From Affinundibacterium nitidum (lineage in GTDB: Bacteria; Pseudomonadota; Gammaproteobacteria; Burkholderiales; Burkholderiaceae_D), in the NCBI RefSeq assembly GCF_014284155.1, contig NZ_JACOFZ010000006.1:62001-126000 (forward strand): 64,000 nt of DNA, read 5' to 3'. The position numbers and the translations under genes are program-made. This document shows positions 17,629 to 27,033 of the stretch, piece after piece. Numbering within the stretch: position 1 is the first letter of the stretch; each line of letters starts with the position of its first letter. Under the pieces are notes generated by a model. It was not told the DNA's origin. It did not search any database and was given only the letters and a program-made list of their open reading frames with translations.

Positions 17629-19092
17629 TTAAGCGATCTTATTGCGCGCCAAGGGCGGATTTTTCGCAAAATACTTCTTGATCCCACGCACAATCGCTTC
17701 GGCCAATTCATCTTGGTAAGCGTCGTTAGTGAGTTTCGCTTCTTCTTCAGGGTTTGAAATAAAAGCGGTTTCAATCAAAATACTTGGGATATCGGGTGCT
17801 TTCAAGACGGCAAAGCCCGCTTGTTCGACCGAGCCTTTGTGCAAGCGATTGATGCCACCGATTTCCTTCAGGACGACTTTACCTAGTTTGATGCTGTCAT
17901 TGATCTGCGCCGTGGTAGAGAGGTCGAGTAATACGCTAGCTAAGTGTTTGTCTTGGGTATTGATATTGACGCCACCGATTAAGTCGGCATCGTTTTCTTT
18001 TTGCGCTAACCAACGTGCTGCCGTTGAGCTGGCACCTTTTTCCGAGAGTACGAAAACAGACGAGCCACGAGCGCTGGTTTCGACGAAGGCATCTGCATGA
18101 ATTGATACGAACAAATCAGCTTGCACGCTGCGCGCTTTTGCTACACGGGTTTGCAGAGGCACAAAGAAATCACCATCGCGCGTCAACATCACGCGCATGT
18201 TGGGAATGTCTTCAATCTTCTTTTTGAGGCGTTTAGCGATCGCTAACACCACATCTTTTTCACGACTACCACCACGGCCTGAGGCACCAGGGTCTTCTCC
18301 GCCATGACCAGGATCGAGTGCGATCGTGATCATGCGTATCATGTTGTCAGGTTTGTTTTTGTGTTCTTCGCCTTGCTTAGCCAGTTCGCTAGCTTTGTCT
18401 TGGTGTTTGTCTTGCTGTTTGTCTTTGTTGGTGTCGATGGCAAGTTCAGGCTTTTTATCGACGATTTTTTCGATCGGGTTTTCAGCGAGTTTGTCGCTCG
18501 ACTTCAGTACCGGCTTATCGTTCGTCTTGGCCACTTCTTTGTTGGCGTTGGTAGAGGCACTCGCTGGTGTCGAAGTTGGATTCGGCGTTGGCGCAGCAGT
18601 GACGTTGCTGTCTTTATCCCATTCGCCTTTTTCAATTAGGGCGGTGATAGGATCAATCTCGACCGCTGGATACAAGTCGAACACCAAGCGGTGTTTGTAA
18701 TTGCCTACAGGTTTTAAGGTGAATACCTGAGGTTTAACTTCGGACTTGAGATCAAACACTAAACGGACGACATTCGGACGGTTTTGCCCGACACGCACTT
18801 GTTTGATGTAGGGGTCATTGGTTTGAATCTTCGCAACCAGCTCTTTCAAGGTTGCATTCAAAGTCAAACCTTCGATTTCGACCACTAAGCGGTCTGGATC
18901 TTTGACTAAAAAGTGTGTTGCTTTGAGTTCAGCGTCATTCTCTAGCGTTACCCGCGTGTAGTCCGCCGCAGGCCAGACGCGTACCGCCAAAATTTGCATG
19001 GCATTCGCAGCTTGAGGTGCGATCACGGAGAGCAATAAGGCACCACCTGCGGTGAGAAAGGTACGGCGATGTACAGGTTTATTGTGCTTCAT
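17629..19092 (-). CDS. amiC: N-acetylmuramoyl-L-alanine amidase AmiC, Tat-exported
   Basis: Periplasmic zinc amidase that cuts the stem peptide from peptidoglycan during daughter-cell separation. The start is set at MKHNKPV; the frame allows six more codons. A twin-arginine signal (RRTFLTAGG) precedes a hydrophobic stretch. The AMIN septum-targeting domain follows (ILAVRVWPAADYTRVTLE onward). A roughly 100-residue linker is very rich in Lys, Asp, Gln and Pro. The C-terminal Amidase_3 domain has the zinc ligands in LDPGHGGEDPG and SIHADAF and the catalytic Glu in IETAFISN. The neighbouring tsaE and queG match the conserved cluster. The long charged linker is lineage-specific. Confidence 0.93.
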   Translation of the reverse strand: MKHNKPVHRRTFLTAGGALLLSVIAPQAANAMQILAVRVWPAADYTRVTLENDAELKATHFLVKDPDRLVVEIEGLTLNATLKELVAKIQTNDPYIKQVRVGQNRPNVVRLVFDLKSEVKPQVFTLKPVGNYKHRLVFDLYPAVEIDPITALIEKGEWDKDSNVTAAPTPNPTSTPASASTNANKEVAKTNDKPVLKSSDKLAENPIEKIVDKKPELAIDTNKDKQQDKHQDKASELAKQGEEHKNKPDNMIRMITIALDPGHGGEDPGASGRGGSREKDVVLAIAKRLKKKIEDIPNMRVMLTRDGDFFVPLQTRVAKARSVQADLFVSIHADAFVETSARGSSVFVLSEKGASSTAARWLAQKENDADLIGGVNINTQDKHLASVLLDLSTTAQINDSIKLGKVVLKEIGGINRLHKGSVEQAGFAVLKAPDIPSILIETAFISNPEEEAKLTNDAYQDELAEAIVRGIKKYFAKNPPLARNKIA

Positions 19093-19214
19093 AGTCAAAT
19101 ACTGGGGCAAACGTTGAGTAGTAAAGGTGCAGGGATACTGCGATTGAGCGCATTATAGCGTTTTCATGTCCTTCAATGCGCTAGTAGCGCAATTCGTGGA
19201 TTCGCAGACGCTTA

Positions 19215-19700
19215 TTAAAGATTCGGCGCAAAGTGCAAGCCAGCTAAGCTCGTTTCGCCCGCTGTGGTGTTGGCCTTGATTTCCACCGCTCGACCTTCGT
19301 CGAGAATGTCGATCACGATATCCAAATCGGCTGCTGGCAAGAGACTGTCGGCTTTCTCGGGCCATTCGATAATGCAGATGGTGTCGGCATTAAACTCGTC
19401 TCGAAAGCCTGCTTCGATAAATTCATCGGCGCTAATCATGCGATATAAGTCAAAATGCATGATCTTGCATGCCTTGCCATGGATTTGCACTTGATAAGGC
19501 TCAGCGAGGGTATAGGTTGGGCTCTTGACGTTACCTTGATGCCCTGCCGCATGTAAGATGGCGCGGGTGAGGGCAGTCTTGCCTGCGCCGAGGTCGCCGT
19601 GAAGGTAAATGACTAATCCGGGTTGTAGGCAACGCGCGAGGCTTTTGCCTAAGGCTTGAGTGGCGCCTTCGTCGATCAGGCTTGTCTTATAATGTTGCAT
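19215..19700 (-). CDS. tsaE: tRNA threonylcarbamoylation ATPase TsaE
   Basis: ATPase partner of TsaB/TsaD in making N6-threonylcarbamoyl-adenosine at tRNA position 37. The start is set at the ATG giving MQHYKTSLID, with GAAGA before it; longer frames would run into the divergent queG. The product is about 161 residues with Walker A GDLGAGKTAL, then SPTYTLAEPY and HFDLYR, all family hallmarks. The partner tsaD is also in this window, 13 kb away. It lies head to head with queG (44 bases between starts) and upstream of amiC. Confidence 0.93.
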   Translation of the reverse strand: MQHYKTSLIDEGATQALGKSLARCLQPGLVIYLHGDLGAGKTALTRAILHAAGHQGNVKSPTYTLAEPYQVQIHGKACKIMHFDLYRMISADEFIEAGFRDEFNADTICIIEWPEKADSLLPAADLDIVIDILDEGRAVEIKANTTAGETSLAGLHFAPNL

Positions 19701-19744
19701 TCTTCGGTCAAATAAGCTGCTTAAGCCGCAAAACATAACATAAC

Positions 19745-20866
19745 ATGAGCGATGTCGTCCAATCAGTGCCAACTGGTTCACCCCTAGCGCCCGACAATGT
19801 GCAGGACTTAGTGCGCCAGATCAAGCAGCTCGGCAAGCGCGCAGGCTTTGCCGATGTGCGCATCAGTGACGTCGACTTGAGTGCCGTCGAGGCGCGTTAC
19901 CATGCGTGGATAGAGGCGGGCTACCATGGCGAAATGGCATATATGGAATCGCATGGTAGCAAACGTTATCGTCCCGATGAGCTTGTGCCAGGCACCGTGC
20001 GCGTGATTTCTGTTCGCATGGATTACTTACCTAAGGCAACCGAACCGAGTTGGCGTGAAACCGAGAAGTCGCATGCCGCCGATACCGCGGTGATTTCAAT
20101 TTATGCGCGTGGACGTGACTATCACAAAGTGTTACGCCAACGCTTACAGCAATTGGCCGATCAAATTGCCGCATTGGTCGGTCCGTATTCGTATCGCGTA
20201 TTTACTGATTCTGCACCCGTTATGGAAGTCGCACTCGCCGAAAAAGCAGGCTTAGGCTGGCGTGGCAAACACAGCTTATTGTTGACGCGTGAAGCGGGGT
20301 CTTTGTTTTTTTTGGGCGAGATCTTGGTCGATATTCCCTTGCCAGTCGACCCGCCAACCTCCGAACATTGCGGGCAATGTACTAAGTGCATGGACGTTTG
20401 CCCCACGCAAGCGATCGTCGCACCGTATCAAGTCGATGCCCGTCGTTGTATTTCTTATTTGACGATAGAACTGCATGGCAGCATTCCGATCGAGTTTCGG
20501 GAGGCGATAGGAAATAGGGTGTATGGCTGCGATGATTGCCAGTTGTATTGTCCTTGGAATAAATTCGCCCAAGCGGCCGAAGTTGATGATTTTGATGTGC
20601 GTTATGGCTTAGATCGTAGCCGCATGGTGCATTTGTTTAGCTGGGACGAGGAAACCTTCTTGCGCAAAATGGAAGGCAGTGCGATTCGTCGTATTGGTCA
20701 TGAGCGTTGGCTGCGCAATTTGGCAGTAGGCATCGGCAACGCATTAGCGCTTGTCAAAGAGAATGAGGTGCTTAAGCAAGAGTTGATAGCCGCTTTACAA
20801 ACGCGTATAGATCATCCTTCAGATATTGTGCGTGAACATGTGCAATGGGCACTGTCACGAGCTTAA
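19745..20866 (+). CDS. queG: Epoxyqueuosine reductase
   Basis: Cobalamin- and Fe-S-dependent enzyme for the last step of queuosine synthesis in tRNA. The 373-residue protein has the N-terminal cobalamin-binding region (GYHGEMAYM, ARGRDYHKVLRQRL) and two 4Fe-4S motifs, CGQCTKCMDVCPTQAI and GCDDCQLYCPWNK. A HEAT-like C-terminal tail ends in HVQWALSRA. Full family length. Divergent from tsaE, the standard arrangement in Burkholderiales. Confidence 0.96.
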   Translation: MSDVVQSVPTGSPLAPDNVQDLVRQIKQLGKRAGFADVRISDVDLSAVEARYHAWIEAGYHGEMAYMESHGSKRYRPDELVPGTVRVISVRMDYLPKATEPSWRETEKSHAADTAVISIYARGRDYHKVLRQRLQQLADQIAALVGPYSYRVFTDSAPVMEVALAEKAGLGWRGKHSLLLTREAGSLFFLGEILVDIPLPVDPPTSEHCGQCTKCMDVCPTQAIVAPYQVDARRCISYLTIELHGSIPIEFREAIGNRVYGCDDCQLYCPWNKFAQAAEVDDFDVRYGLDRSRMVHLFSWDEETFLRKMEGSAIRRIGHERWLRNLAVGIGNALALVKENEVLKQELIAALQTRIDHPSDIVREHVQWALSRA

Positions 20867-20906
20867 GAATGCGTTGACGCTTAAGTTTAAGTTTTGATTC
20901 TTGATC

Positions 20907-21500
20907 CTAATTTTTCAGTAAGCCCGCAAGTTCAACCGCAGATTTGATTTGCATTTTGTCGAAGATGTGCGCACGATGAACTTCTACAGTGCGCATACTA
21001 ATGCCAAGGTCGTCGGCGATTTGCTTATTCATACGTCCTTGTAAAATCAAATCCAAGACTTCGCGCTCGCGTTGCGACAAACTTTGCAAACGGGTTTGCA
21101 CATCAAAGGCGGCTCCTGCTTTGATCGAAGCTTGCATCGCTTCTTGTACACGATCAATCAAACTGTTGTCGTTGAATGGCTTTTCGACAAAATCAAAAGC
21201 ACCGCGTTTCAAGGCATCCACTGCCATCGGCACATCGCCATGGCCAGTTAAAAAAATGACGGGCAAACGTTGCGTGAGTTGCTGCGCACTGAGGATATCA
21301 AACAGCGCGATACCGTTCATTTCGGGCATACGCACATCGAGTAACAAACAATCTCCATCGCGACTAAACGGCAAGCCAGCATGCACAAGATCGAGAAACT
21401 CGCGAGCACTAGCAAAAGCCTTTGCTTGAATTTGTCGTGATTGGGCTAACCATAGTAGGGCGTCACGCAAGACTTCTTCGTCATCGACGATGTACAGCAT
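20907..21500 (-). CDS. FixJ/DctR-type response regulator
   Basis: Two-component regulator with an N-terminal receiver (LLLDVRMPEMNG with the phospho-acceptor Asp; conserved Lys in VEKPF) and a C-terminal LuxR-type helix-turn-helix (LSQREREVLDLILQGRMNKQ, TVEVHRAHIF). The start is set at the ATG giving MLYIVDDE, with AGGAG upstream; the open frame extends 14 codons further without support. It lies one base after the stop of the sensor kinase gene, so they are coupled. Divergence from TRAP transporter genes suggests a DctR-like role in inducing them. Confidence 0.9.
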   Translation of the reverse strand: MLYIVDDEEVLRDALLWLAQSRQIQAKAFASAREFLDLVHAGLPFSRDGDCLLLDVRMPEMNGIALFDILSAQQLTQRLPVIFLTGHGDVPMAVDALKRGAFDFVEKPFNDNSLIDRVQEAMQASIKAGAAFDVQTRLQSLSQREREVLDLILQGRMNKQIADDLGISMRTVEVHRAHIFDKMQIKSAVELAGLLKN

Positions 21501-21501
21501 C

Positions 21502-23541
21502 TCAATTCTCCTCTTGCTGGCTTGCGGCCAAGCTGAATTCAAAAATGGTTCCGCCTTGCGGGTTGGCGCGATGGCTCAAGCTTCCACCATGAAACTCGAT
21601 CGCCGTGCGGCAAATATTCAAACCCATGCCCATGCCCGAAGATTTCGTTGAATAGAATGGCGAAAACAAACTCTCAGCAACGTCGGAGTTGATACCATGG
21701 CCACGGTCAATCACCTGAATTTGTACTCGCGTTGTAAGGGCTAGCTCTGCTTGCTCATCTTTCACAGTTTGGGCAATGATCCGCAGATGGCGGTGCTCAT
21801 AGGCAGTGTCTTGCATCGCTTCAATGGCATTACGCGTGAGGTTAAGTAACACTTGTTCTAATAAAACTTTATCGGCCAATACAGTTGGTAGCTGTTCCTC
21901 AACCTGTAAATGCACATGGATGTGAGAACTGTGGGCTTGCAACTCGACCAAAGGCATCACGCTATGGAGAAGCTCATCGATATGAATGCGGGTACGAGCA
22001 GTCTCACGTTTGCGTACAAATTCATGCACGCTCTTGATGACTTGGCCAGCCCTCTGAGCTTGTGCGCGTGCCTTTTCTAACGCAGCGTGCAGCAACGTCG
22101 GGTCACTTCCTTTTTGTTCCAAAAGATTGAGTGCCCCGGTCGTGTAACTTGAGATCGCAGCTAAGGGTTGGTTTAACTCGTGCGCTAACATCGAGGCCAT
22201 TTCACCCATGGTTGCCAAACGTGCATTAGCGTGGAGTTTTTCTTCGTGCTGCCGACTGAGCTCCTCTGCGCGTTTGAGCTCAGAAACATCCAGAATCGAA
22301 CTCATCCACCCCGTTTGTTTACCATGTTCGTCAACTAAGGGCGACTCGTGAATTAGCACAGGAAAACGTTCGCCATTGGCACGTTGATAGATGGTTTCAT
22401 AGGCCTCGGGTTGCACTGTGCCGGTGAGAATTTGGGCGAAGCGTTGTTCATATTCTTCTTTGACTTCAGGTGCCCAATAGGGCATCGGTGGCAAACGTCC
22501 GACGAGTTCGTCCGCTGGCACGCCTATCATATTGCAGAACGAAGGGTTGACGTAGGTTAAGCGTCCTTCCATATCGCGTGCACGTAGTCCAGTCACTAGC
22601 GAATTTTCCATCGCTGCTCGAAACGCTGCTTCTTTGCGCAGAGCGCCTTCGGCACGCAGGCGACGATTGATGTCGCGCCACAGGGCGATCAAGCTCCACA
22701 CTAAACCCAGAGAGAGTAAAACCACCGACAACACCAGCAAATTCGATAGTAATTTAGGTTCGGTCTTGATGCTGTTGGTATGCAAGGTAAAGCTGAGTTG
22801 CGGGAGCTCAAGCGCACGGTTGTGCGTATAGACATTCTTGCCAGGCCCACCGGCCGTGCGCTTGGCGATGATTTTTTCATCGTTGTCGAGCAGGGTGATT
22901 TCATTTTCTTGGGCAAACCACCATGGCACGGTTTCATCGAGTAAGGTTTGTAGACGGTAAGTCGCAAACAGATTACCTGCTACTTCACCATTGAGCAAAA
23001 TCGGGAAGCGGCAAATTATGCTGTCCTTGGATAAGCCGCTTTGTGTGCTGTTACGTAGGCACTGCGATTTACTTGACTGCAGTTGTAGTTCTGGTAGTTG
23101 CAGGTAAGTTTGACGCAAAGTTTCGCGTTGGTTTTGCTCGTGCAACAAGGTGATACTGCCACCAATTAGTTGTTGATGCTTGTCGAATAGAGCCAGCTGT
23201 TGAATTTCATGATTGCTATTGGCAAACAGGCGTAAGCGTTCATTTAAGGTCGTTGCTTGTTCCGCCTTGTTAATAAACTCTTGTCCGATGAGACTTAGGT
23301 TTTCTTGATTTCGGGTGAATTGAAATTGCAGCGCTTGCTCTACCCACAGCGTATCGGCAATTAATTGTTCTTGCCGTTCATTGGCTTCCATCCTTTGGGC
23401 TTGCCAAGGTAACCAGATCAAGATCGCCAAGAACAGTAATACTAAAACAATAGGCAGCAACCAAGGAAAGCTTCCCTTTAGCGAAGTAAAGCGTCGGCTG
23501 GCGGTGGATGGCTGGCTAGATGGTTGGCTAGGTATAGGCAT
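21502..23541 (-). CDS. DctS-like sensor histidine kinase
   Basis: A 679-residue membrane kinase. An N-terminal helix (about 28-46) and a second (about 270-290) flank a roughly 220-residue periplasmic sensing region. A PAS domain follows (RLTYVNPSFCNMIGVPADEL). The phospho-acceptor box AHELNQPLAAI is of the DctB/FixL class, and the ATPase motifs NLTRNAIEAM and SGMGMGLNICRTAIE are intact. It is coupled to the FixJ-type regulator and divergent from dctP, the layout of C4-dicarboxylate DctS/DctR systems. The actual ligand is unknown. Confidence 0.9.
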   Translation of the reverse strand: MPIPSQPSSQPSTASRRFTSLKGSFPWLLPIVLVLLFLAILIWLPWQAQRMEANERQEQLIADTLWVEQALQFQFTRNQENLSLIGQEFINKAEQATTLNERLRLFANSNHEIQQLALFDKHQQLIGGSITLLHEQNQRETLRQTYLQLPELQLQSSKSQCLRNSTQSGLSKDSIICRFPILLNGEVAGNLFATYRLQTLLDETVPWWFAQENEITLLDNDEKIIAKRTAGGPGKNVYTHNRALELPQLSFTLHTNSIKTEPKLLSNLLVLSVVLLSLGLVWSLIALWRDINRRLRAEGALRKEAAFRAAMENSLVTGLRARDMEGRLTYVNPSFCNMIGVPADELVGRLPPMPYWAPEVKEEYEQRFAQILTGTVQPEAYETIYQRANGERFPVLIHESPLVDEHGKQTGWMSSILDVSELKRAEELSRQHEEKLHANARLATMGEMASMLAHELNQPLAAISSYTTGALNLLEQKGSDPTLLHAALEKARAQAQRAGQVIKSVHEFVRKRETARTRIHIDELLHSVMPLVELQAHSSHIHVHLQVEEQLPTVLADKVLLEQVLLNLTRNAIEAMQDTAYEHRHLRIIAQTVKDEQAELALTTRVQIQVIDRGHGINSDVAESLFSPFYSTKSSGMGMGLNICRTAIEFHGGSLSHRANPQGGTIFEFSLAASQQEEN

Positions 23542-23606
23542 GCGTAAAGTGTAGCCGAAAAGGCTGCCAATACCGCGACTGTTGCGATTTGTATAAAAGA
23601 CGCGAC

Positions 23607-23624
23607 ATTGTGGTTTTCCACAAT
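23607..23624. promoter_or_regulatory. Inverted repeat upstream of dctP, possible operator
   Basis: ATTGTGG-TTTT-CCACAAT is a perfect seven-base inverted repeat between the divergent sensor kinase and dctP genes, 87 bases before the dctP ATG. It could bind the neighbouring response regulator. No T-run follows, so a terminator is unlikely. Confidence 0.4.
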
Positions 23625-23710
23625 TGCTGCTTGCTCATAATTTCAGCAAGATCGTATCGCATAACAAAATCGGTCAAACCGTACCCTTAAATCCTCATCA
23701 GGAGACAACC

Positions 23711-24748
23711 ATGACTTCACGTTTTTCCAAGCGTAAAACCCTGCTCGCCCTCGCTTCAGCGATTACGGCATCGGCATTGAGCCTAAGTTTCAGCACTACA
23801 GCCTTCGCGCAAAATCCCATCATTATCAAGTTTAGTCATGTGGTAGCCGCTGATACACCTAAAGGCAAAGCCGCAGAACGCTTCAAAGAATTGGCTGAAA
23901 AAGCAACAAAAGGCCGTGTGAAGGTCGAGTTGTATCCAAATAGTACCTTGTATAAAGACAAGGAAGAACTAGAAGCCTTGCAATTAGGCGCCGTGCAAAT
24001 GCTGGCACCGTCTTTGGCAAAGTTTGGCCCTTTGGGCGTGAAAGAATTTGAGGTGTTTGATCTTCCTTATATTTTCCCTAATCGCGATGTTTTGCATCGT
24101 GTGACAGAAGGCCCAGTCGGCGCTAGCTTGATGGGTAAATTGGAAGCGAAAGGCATTACCGGCCTCGCGTTTTGGGATAACGGTTTTAAAGTCATGTCAT
24201 CAAATGTTCCGATGAAAGTGCCAGCAGACTTGCGTGCGAAAAAAATGCGCATTCAGTCATCCAAAGTACTTGATGCCCAAATGCGTGCCTTGGGTGCTAA
24301 CCCTCAAGTGATGGCGTTCTCAGAAGTGTACCAAGCGCTGCAAACGGGCGTCGTCGATGGCACAGAGAATCCACCATCAAACTTGTACACACAAAAAATG
24401 CATGAAGTGCAGAAGCATGTGACGATCACTAATCATGGCTATCTCGGCTATGCGGTTATCGTCAACAAGAAGTTCTGGGATGGCTTGCCTGCCGATATTC
24501 GCACTGAGTTGACTAATGCGATGAAGCAATCGACCCAATACGCTAATGCGATCGCCCAAATCGAAAACGACAATGCGCTCGATGCCGTCAAAAAATCTGG
24601 CAAAACCACGGTCTATAGCCTCACCGACAAAGAACGTGCGGAATGGGTAAAAACACTGACACCTGTGCAAAAAGAAATGGAAGGACGCATTGGTAAAGAC
24701 TTAATTCAAAGCGTGAATAAAGAAGCGGCGGCTTTGGGCTTTAAATAA
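23711..24748 (+). CDS. dctP: TRAP transporter solute-binding protein DctP
   Basis: Periplasmic substrate-binding component of a TRAP transporter. The start is set at the ATG preceded by GGAGA; the frame is open 29 codons upstream but that part is unlike a signal. The signal peptide ends near AFAQN. The family's IKFSHVVAADTPKGKAA opening, the central Arg region (KKMRIQSSKVLDAQMRALGA) and FSEVYQALQTGVVDGTENP are typical DctP-type motifs, suggesting an organic acid ligand. It heads an operon with dctQ and dctM; a stem-loop separates it from dctQ. Confidence 0.93.
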   Translation: MTSRFSKRKTLLALASAITASALSLSFSTTAFAQNPIIIKFSHVVAADTPKGKAAERFKELAEKATKGRVKVELYPNSTLYKDKEELEALQLGAVQMLAPSLAKFGPLGVKEFEVFDLPYIFPNRDVLHRVTEGPVGASLMGKLEAKGITGLAFWDNGFKVMSSNVPMKVPADLRAKKMRIQSSKVLDAQMRALGANPQVMAFSEVYQALQTGVVDGTENPPSNLYTQKMHEVQKHVTITNHGYLGYAVIVNKKFWDGLPADIRTELTNAMKQSTQYANAIAQIENDNALDAVKKSGKTTVYSLTDKERAEWVKTLTPVQKEMEGRIGKDLIQSVNKEAAALGFK

Positions 24749-24762
24749 TTGTTGGAAAAAGC

Positions 24763-24801
24763 AGGCGTCGATCTGAATTGATGAGATTCGTATCGACGCC
24801 T
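24763..24801 (+). other. Intercistronic stem-loop between dctP and dctQ
   Basis: AGGCGTCGAT pairs perfectly with ATCGACGCCT, with inner GAAT/ATTC pairing, in the 92-base gap after dctP. Only a short T-run follows, so it may protect the dctP message or act as a partial terminator and let the binding protein be made in excess over the permease. Confidence 0.7.
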
Positions 24802-24840
24802 TTGCTGACATCGATCAAAACAATATAGGGGAGGGCTCGC

Positions 24841-25446
24841 ATGAAACTGCTAGACCATTTAGAAGAGTATTTCATCGCGGTGTTAATGGCCGCGGCGACA
24901 CTCATTACATTTACAGCGGTAGTTCATCGCTATCTATCGGGTATCGATATTCCGGTCATTCAAGATGCGCTGATCAAAATCAACATGAGTTGGGCGCAAG
25001 AATTAACCATTTATTTGTTTGTGTGGATGGCGAAATTCGGTGCCGCTTACGGCGTACGCTCGGGTATTCACGTGGGCGTCGACGTGCTAGTCAACCGTTT
25101 GAGTGAGAAAAACAAGAAGGTGTTTATTTTGATGAGTTTGGGTGCCGGTGCGATTTTCACCGGTGTTGTGGGCACCTTAGGCGCAAACTTCGTATGGGGT
25201 ATGGCGCATACCGACCAGACGTCATCTGATTTAGAAATGCCAATGTGGATCGTCTACCTCGCGATTCCTTTAGGTTCATATTTGATGTCTTTCCGCTTTA
25301 TGCAAGTGGCTTGGCATTATGTCCGCACAGGTGATTTGCCGAAGCATGATCATTCGCATGTCGAAGGTTTAGATGTGGAAGAAGCCGTAGAAGCAGCCCA
25401 AGAAGGCGCTTTACAGCCAAAGACAGCAGCGGGAGATAAACTATGA
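24841..25446 (+). CDS. dctQ: TRAP transporter small permease DctQ
   Basis: A 201-residue inner-membrane protein with four hydrophobic helices in the DctQ pattern (WAQELTIYLFVWMAKFGAAY, IHVGVDVLV). The acidic C-terminal tail (EEAVEAAQEG) is cytoplasmic. A strong GGGAGGG ribosome site precedes the ATG. Its stop overlaps the dctM start as ATGA, so both permease subunits are translated together. Confidence 0.92.
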   Translation: MKLLDHLEEYFIAVLMAAATLITFTAVVHRYLSGIDIPVIQDALIKINMSWAQELTIYLFVWMAKFGAAYGVRSGIHVGVDVLVNRLSEKNKKVFILMSLGAGAIFTGVVGTLGANFVWGMAHTDQTSSDLEMPMWIVYLAIPLGSYLMSFRFMQVAWHYVRTGDLPKHDHSHVEGLDVEEAVEAAQEGALQPKTAAGDKL

Positions 25447-26723
25447 ACGCGGCCATTATCTTTGTGTTGCTTATCCTGTTAATGCTAACAGGCATGCCGA
25501 TTTCGATTGCATTGGGCATGACCGTATTGACCTTCCTCTTCACCATGACCACAGTGCCTATCGAATCGGTGGCACTCAAACTATTCACCGGTATTGAGAA
25601 GTTCGAGATCATGGCGATTCCGTTCTTTATCTTGGCGGGGAATTTCCTAACCCATGGCGGGGTCGCAAGGCGCATGATTAACTTTGCGGCGTCCATGGTT
25701 GGGCATTGGCATGGCGGCTTGGCGCTGGCAGGCGTATTGGCTTGCGCTTTGTTCGCTGCGGTGTCTGGCTCTTCACCTGCGACCGTGGTGGCGATCGGCT
25801 CAATCATTTTGCCAGCCTTGGTCAAGCAAGGGTATCCGCGCGGTTTCGGTGCTGGCGTGATCACCACTTCTGGTGCACTCGGTATTTTGATTCCTCCGTC
25901 GATCGTGATGGTGATGTACTCCGTTTCGACCAATACTTCGGTCGGTAAGCTGTTTATGGCTGGCGTAATTCCTGGCATTTTGTTGGCTTTCTTCCTCGGT
26001 CTCACGACCTGGTTTTTGGCGAAGAAAAAAGACTACCCACGCATGCCTAAGGCAAGCTGGAAAGAAAGGTTTATCGCTTTCCGTAAGAGCGCTTGGGGTT
26101 TGCTGTTAATCGTGATTGTGATGGGCGGTATCTATTCGGGTAAGTTTACACCGACCGAAGCAGCGGCTGTTGCAGCGATTTATGCGTTCATTGTGGCGGT
26201 GTTTGTCTACAAAGACATGAGCCTGAAGATGGTGCCAAAGGTCTTGATTGATTCAGCAGCCATGTCTGCCATGCTCTTGTACATCATTACCAACGCGGTC
26301 TTATTCTCATTCTTAATGACCAGCGAAAACATTCCACAAGCAATGGCGGGTTGGATTTTGGATAGCGGCTTTGGCATGGTGAGTTTCTTGTTAGTCGTCA
26401 ACTTACTTTTGCTGTTGGCCGGTAACGTGATGGAGCCTTCCTCCATCGTCTTGATCATGTCACCGATCTTGTTCCCAGTAGCGATGAAGCTTGGCATTGA
26501 TCCAGTTCACTTCGGTATCATCATGGTCGTGAATATGGAAGTAGGCATGTGCCATCCACCAGTTGGCTTAAATCTGTATGTCGCCTCTGGTATCACGAAG
26601 ATGGGCATTAGTGAGTTGACCGTCGCCGTACTGCCTTGGTTAATGACAATGATCGGTTTCTTGTTGTTGGTCACCTATGTGCCGGCATTGTCGACATGGT
26701 TGCCGAATTTGATCTACAACTAA
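25443..26723 (+). CDS. dctM: TRAP transporter large permease DctM
   Basis: A 426-residue membrane protein that forms the sodium-coupled transport channel with DctQ. Signatures include LTGMPISIALGM, FAAVSGSSPATVVAIGSI and LGILIPPSIVMVMY, with about 11 or 12 helices. It is the last gene of the dctPQM operon and is followed about 90 bases later by a strong terminator. Confidence 0.94.
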   Translation: MNAAIIFVLLILLMLTGMPISIALGMTVLTFLFTMTTVPIESVALKLFTGIEKFEIMAIPFFILAGNFLTHGGVARRMINFAASMVGHWHGGLALAGVLACALFAAVSGSSPATVVAIGSIILPALVKQGYPRGFGAGVITTSGALGILIPPSIVMVMYSVSTNTSVGKLFMAGVIPGILLAFFLGLTTWFLAKKKDYPRMPKASWKERFIAFRKSAWGLLLIVIVMGGIYSGKFTPTEAAAVAAIYAFIVAVFVYKDMSLKMVPKVLIDSAAMSAMLLYIITNAVLFSFLMTSENIPQAMAGWILDSGFGMVSFLLVVNLLLLLAGNVMEPSSIVLIMSPILFPVAMKLGIDPVHFGIIMVVNMEVGMCHPPVGLNLYVASGITKMGISELTVAVLPWLMTMIGFLLLVTYVPALSTWLPNLIYN

Positions 26724-26810
26724 GCGACAAAATTTGAGAATGATAAAATAGTTCTCAAATAAAACATTCCGCCAAGAAAATACTTCTGTAGTGACTTGGT
26801 GAAAGAAATC

Positions 26811-26850
26811 AGCGCAAATGAAAATTAGACTTTCATTTGCGCTTTTTTTT
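26811..26850 (+). terminator. Terminator of the dctPQM operon
   Basis: AGCGCAAATGAAA pairs with TTTCATTTGCGC(T), followed by eight T residues. A smaller inverted repeat (TTTGAGAA/TTCTCAAA, 26733-26759) lies before it, just after the dctM stop. Confidence 0.88.
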
Positions 26851-27019
26851 AACGAAATTTGACTGAATTTCTCTCTGAAATTTCCACCTGGAAATGAATC
26901 AATTCGAATCGCGATTAGCACAAAATTTTTATCTTTTCTGATCTTTCTCTGCTGCAGAAGCACAAATGCAACAAAGCTTTTTTTCTCAAAAAATCTGCGT
27001 GTGTTTTGCACAATAGGCA

Positions 27020-27028
27020 TGCTATATT
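27020..27028 (+). promoter_or_regulatory. Extended -10 promoter of the candidate ncRNA
   Basis: TGCTATATT is an extended -10 element (TG, one base, TATATT). No good -35 hexamer is found at 17 bases, which is tolerated for extended -10 promoters. Transcription would start near 27034-27036, exactly where the terminal stem of the candidate RNA begins. Confidence 0.5.
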
Positions 27029-27033
27029 CTGCC

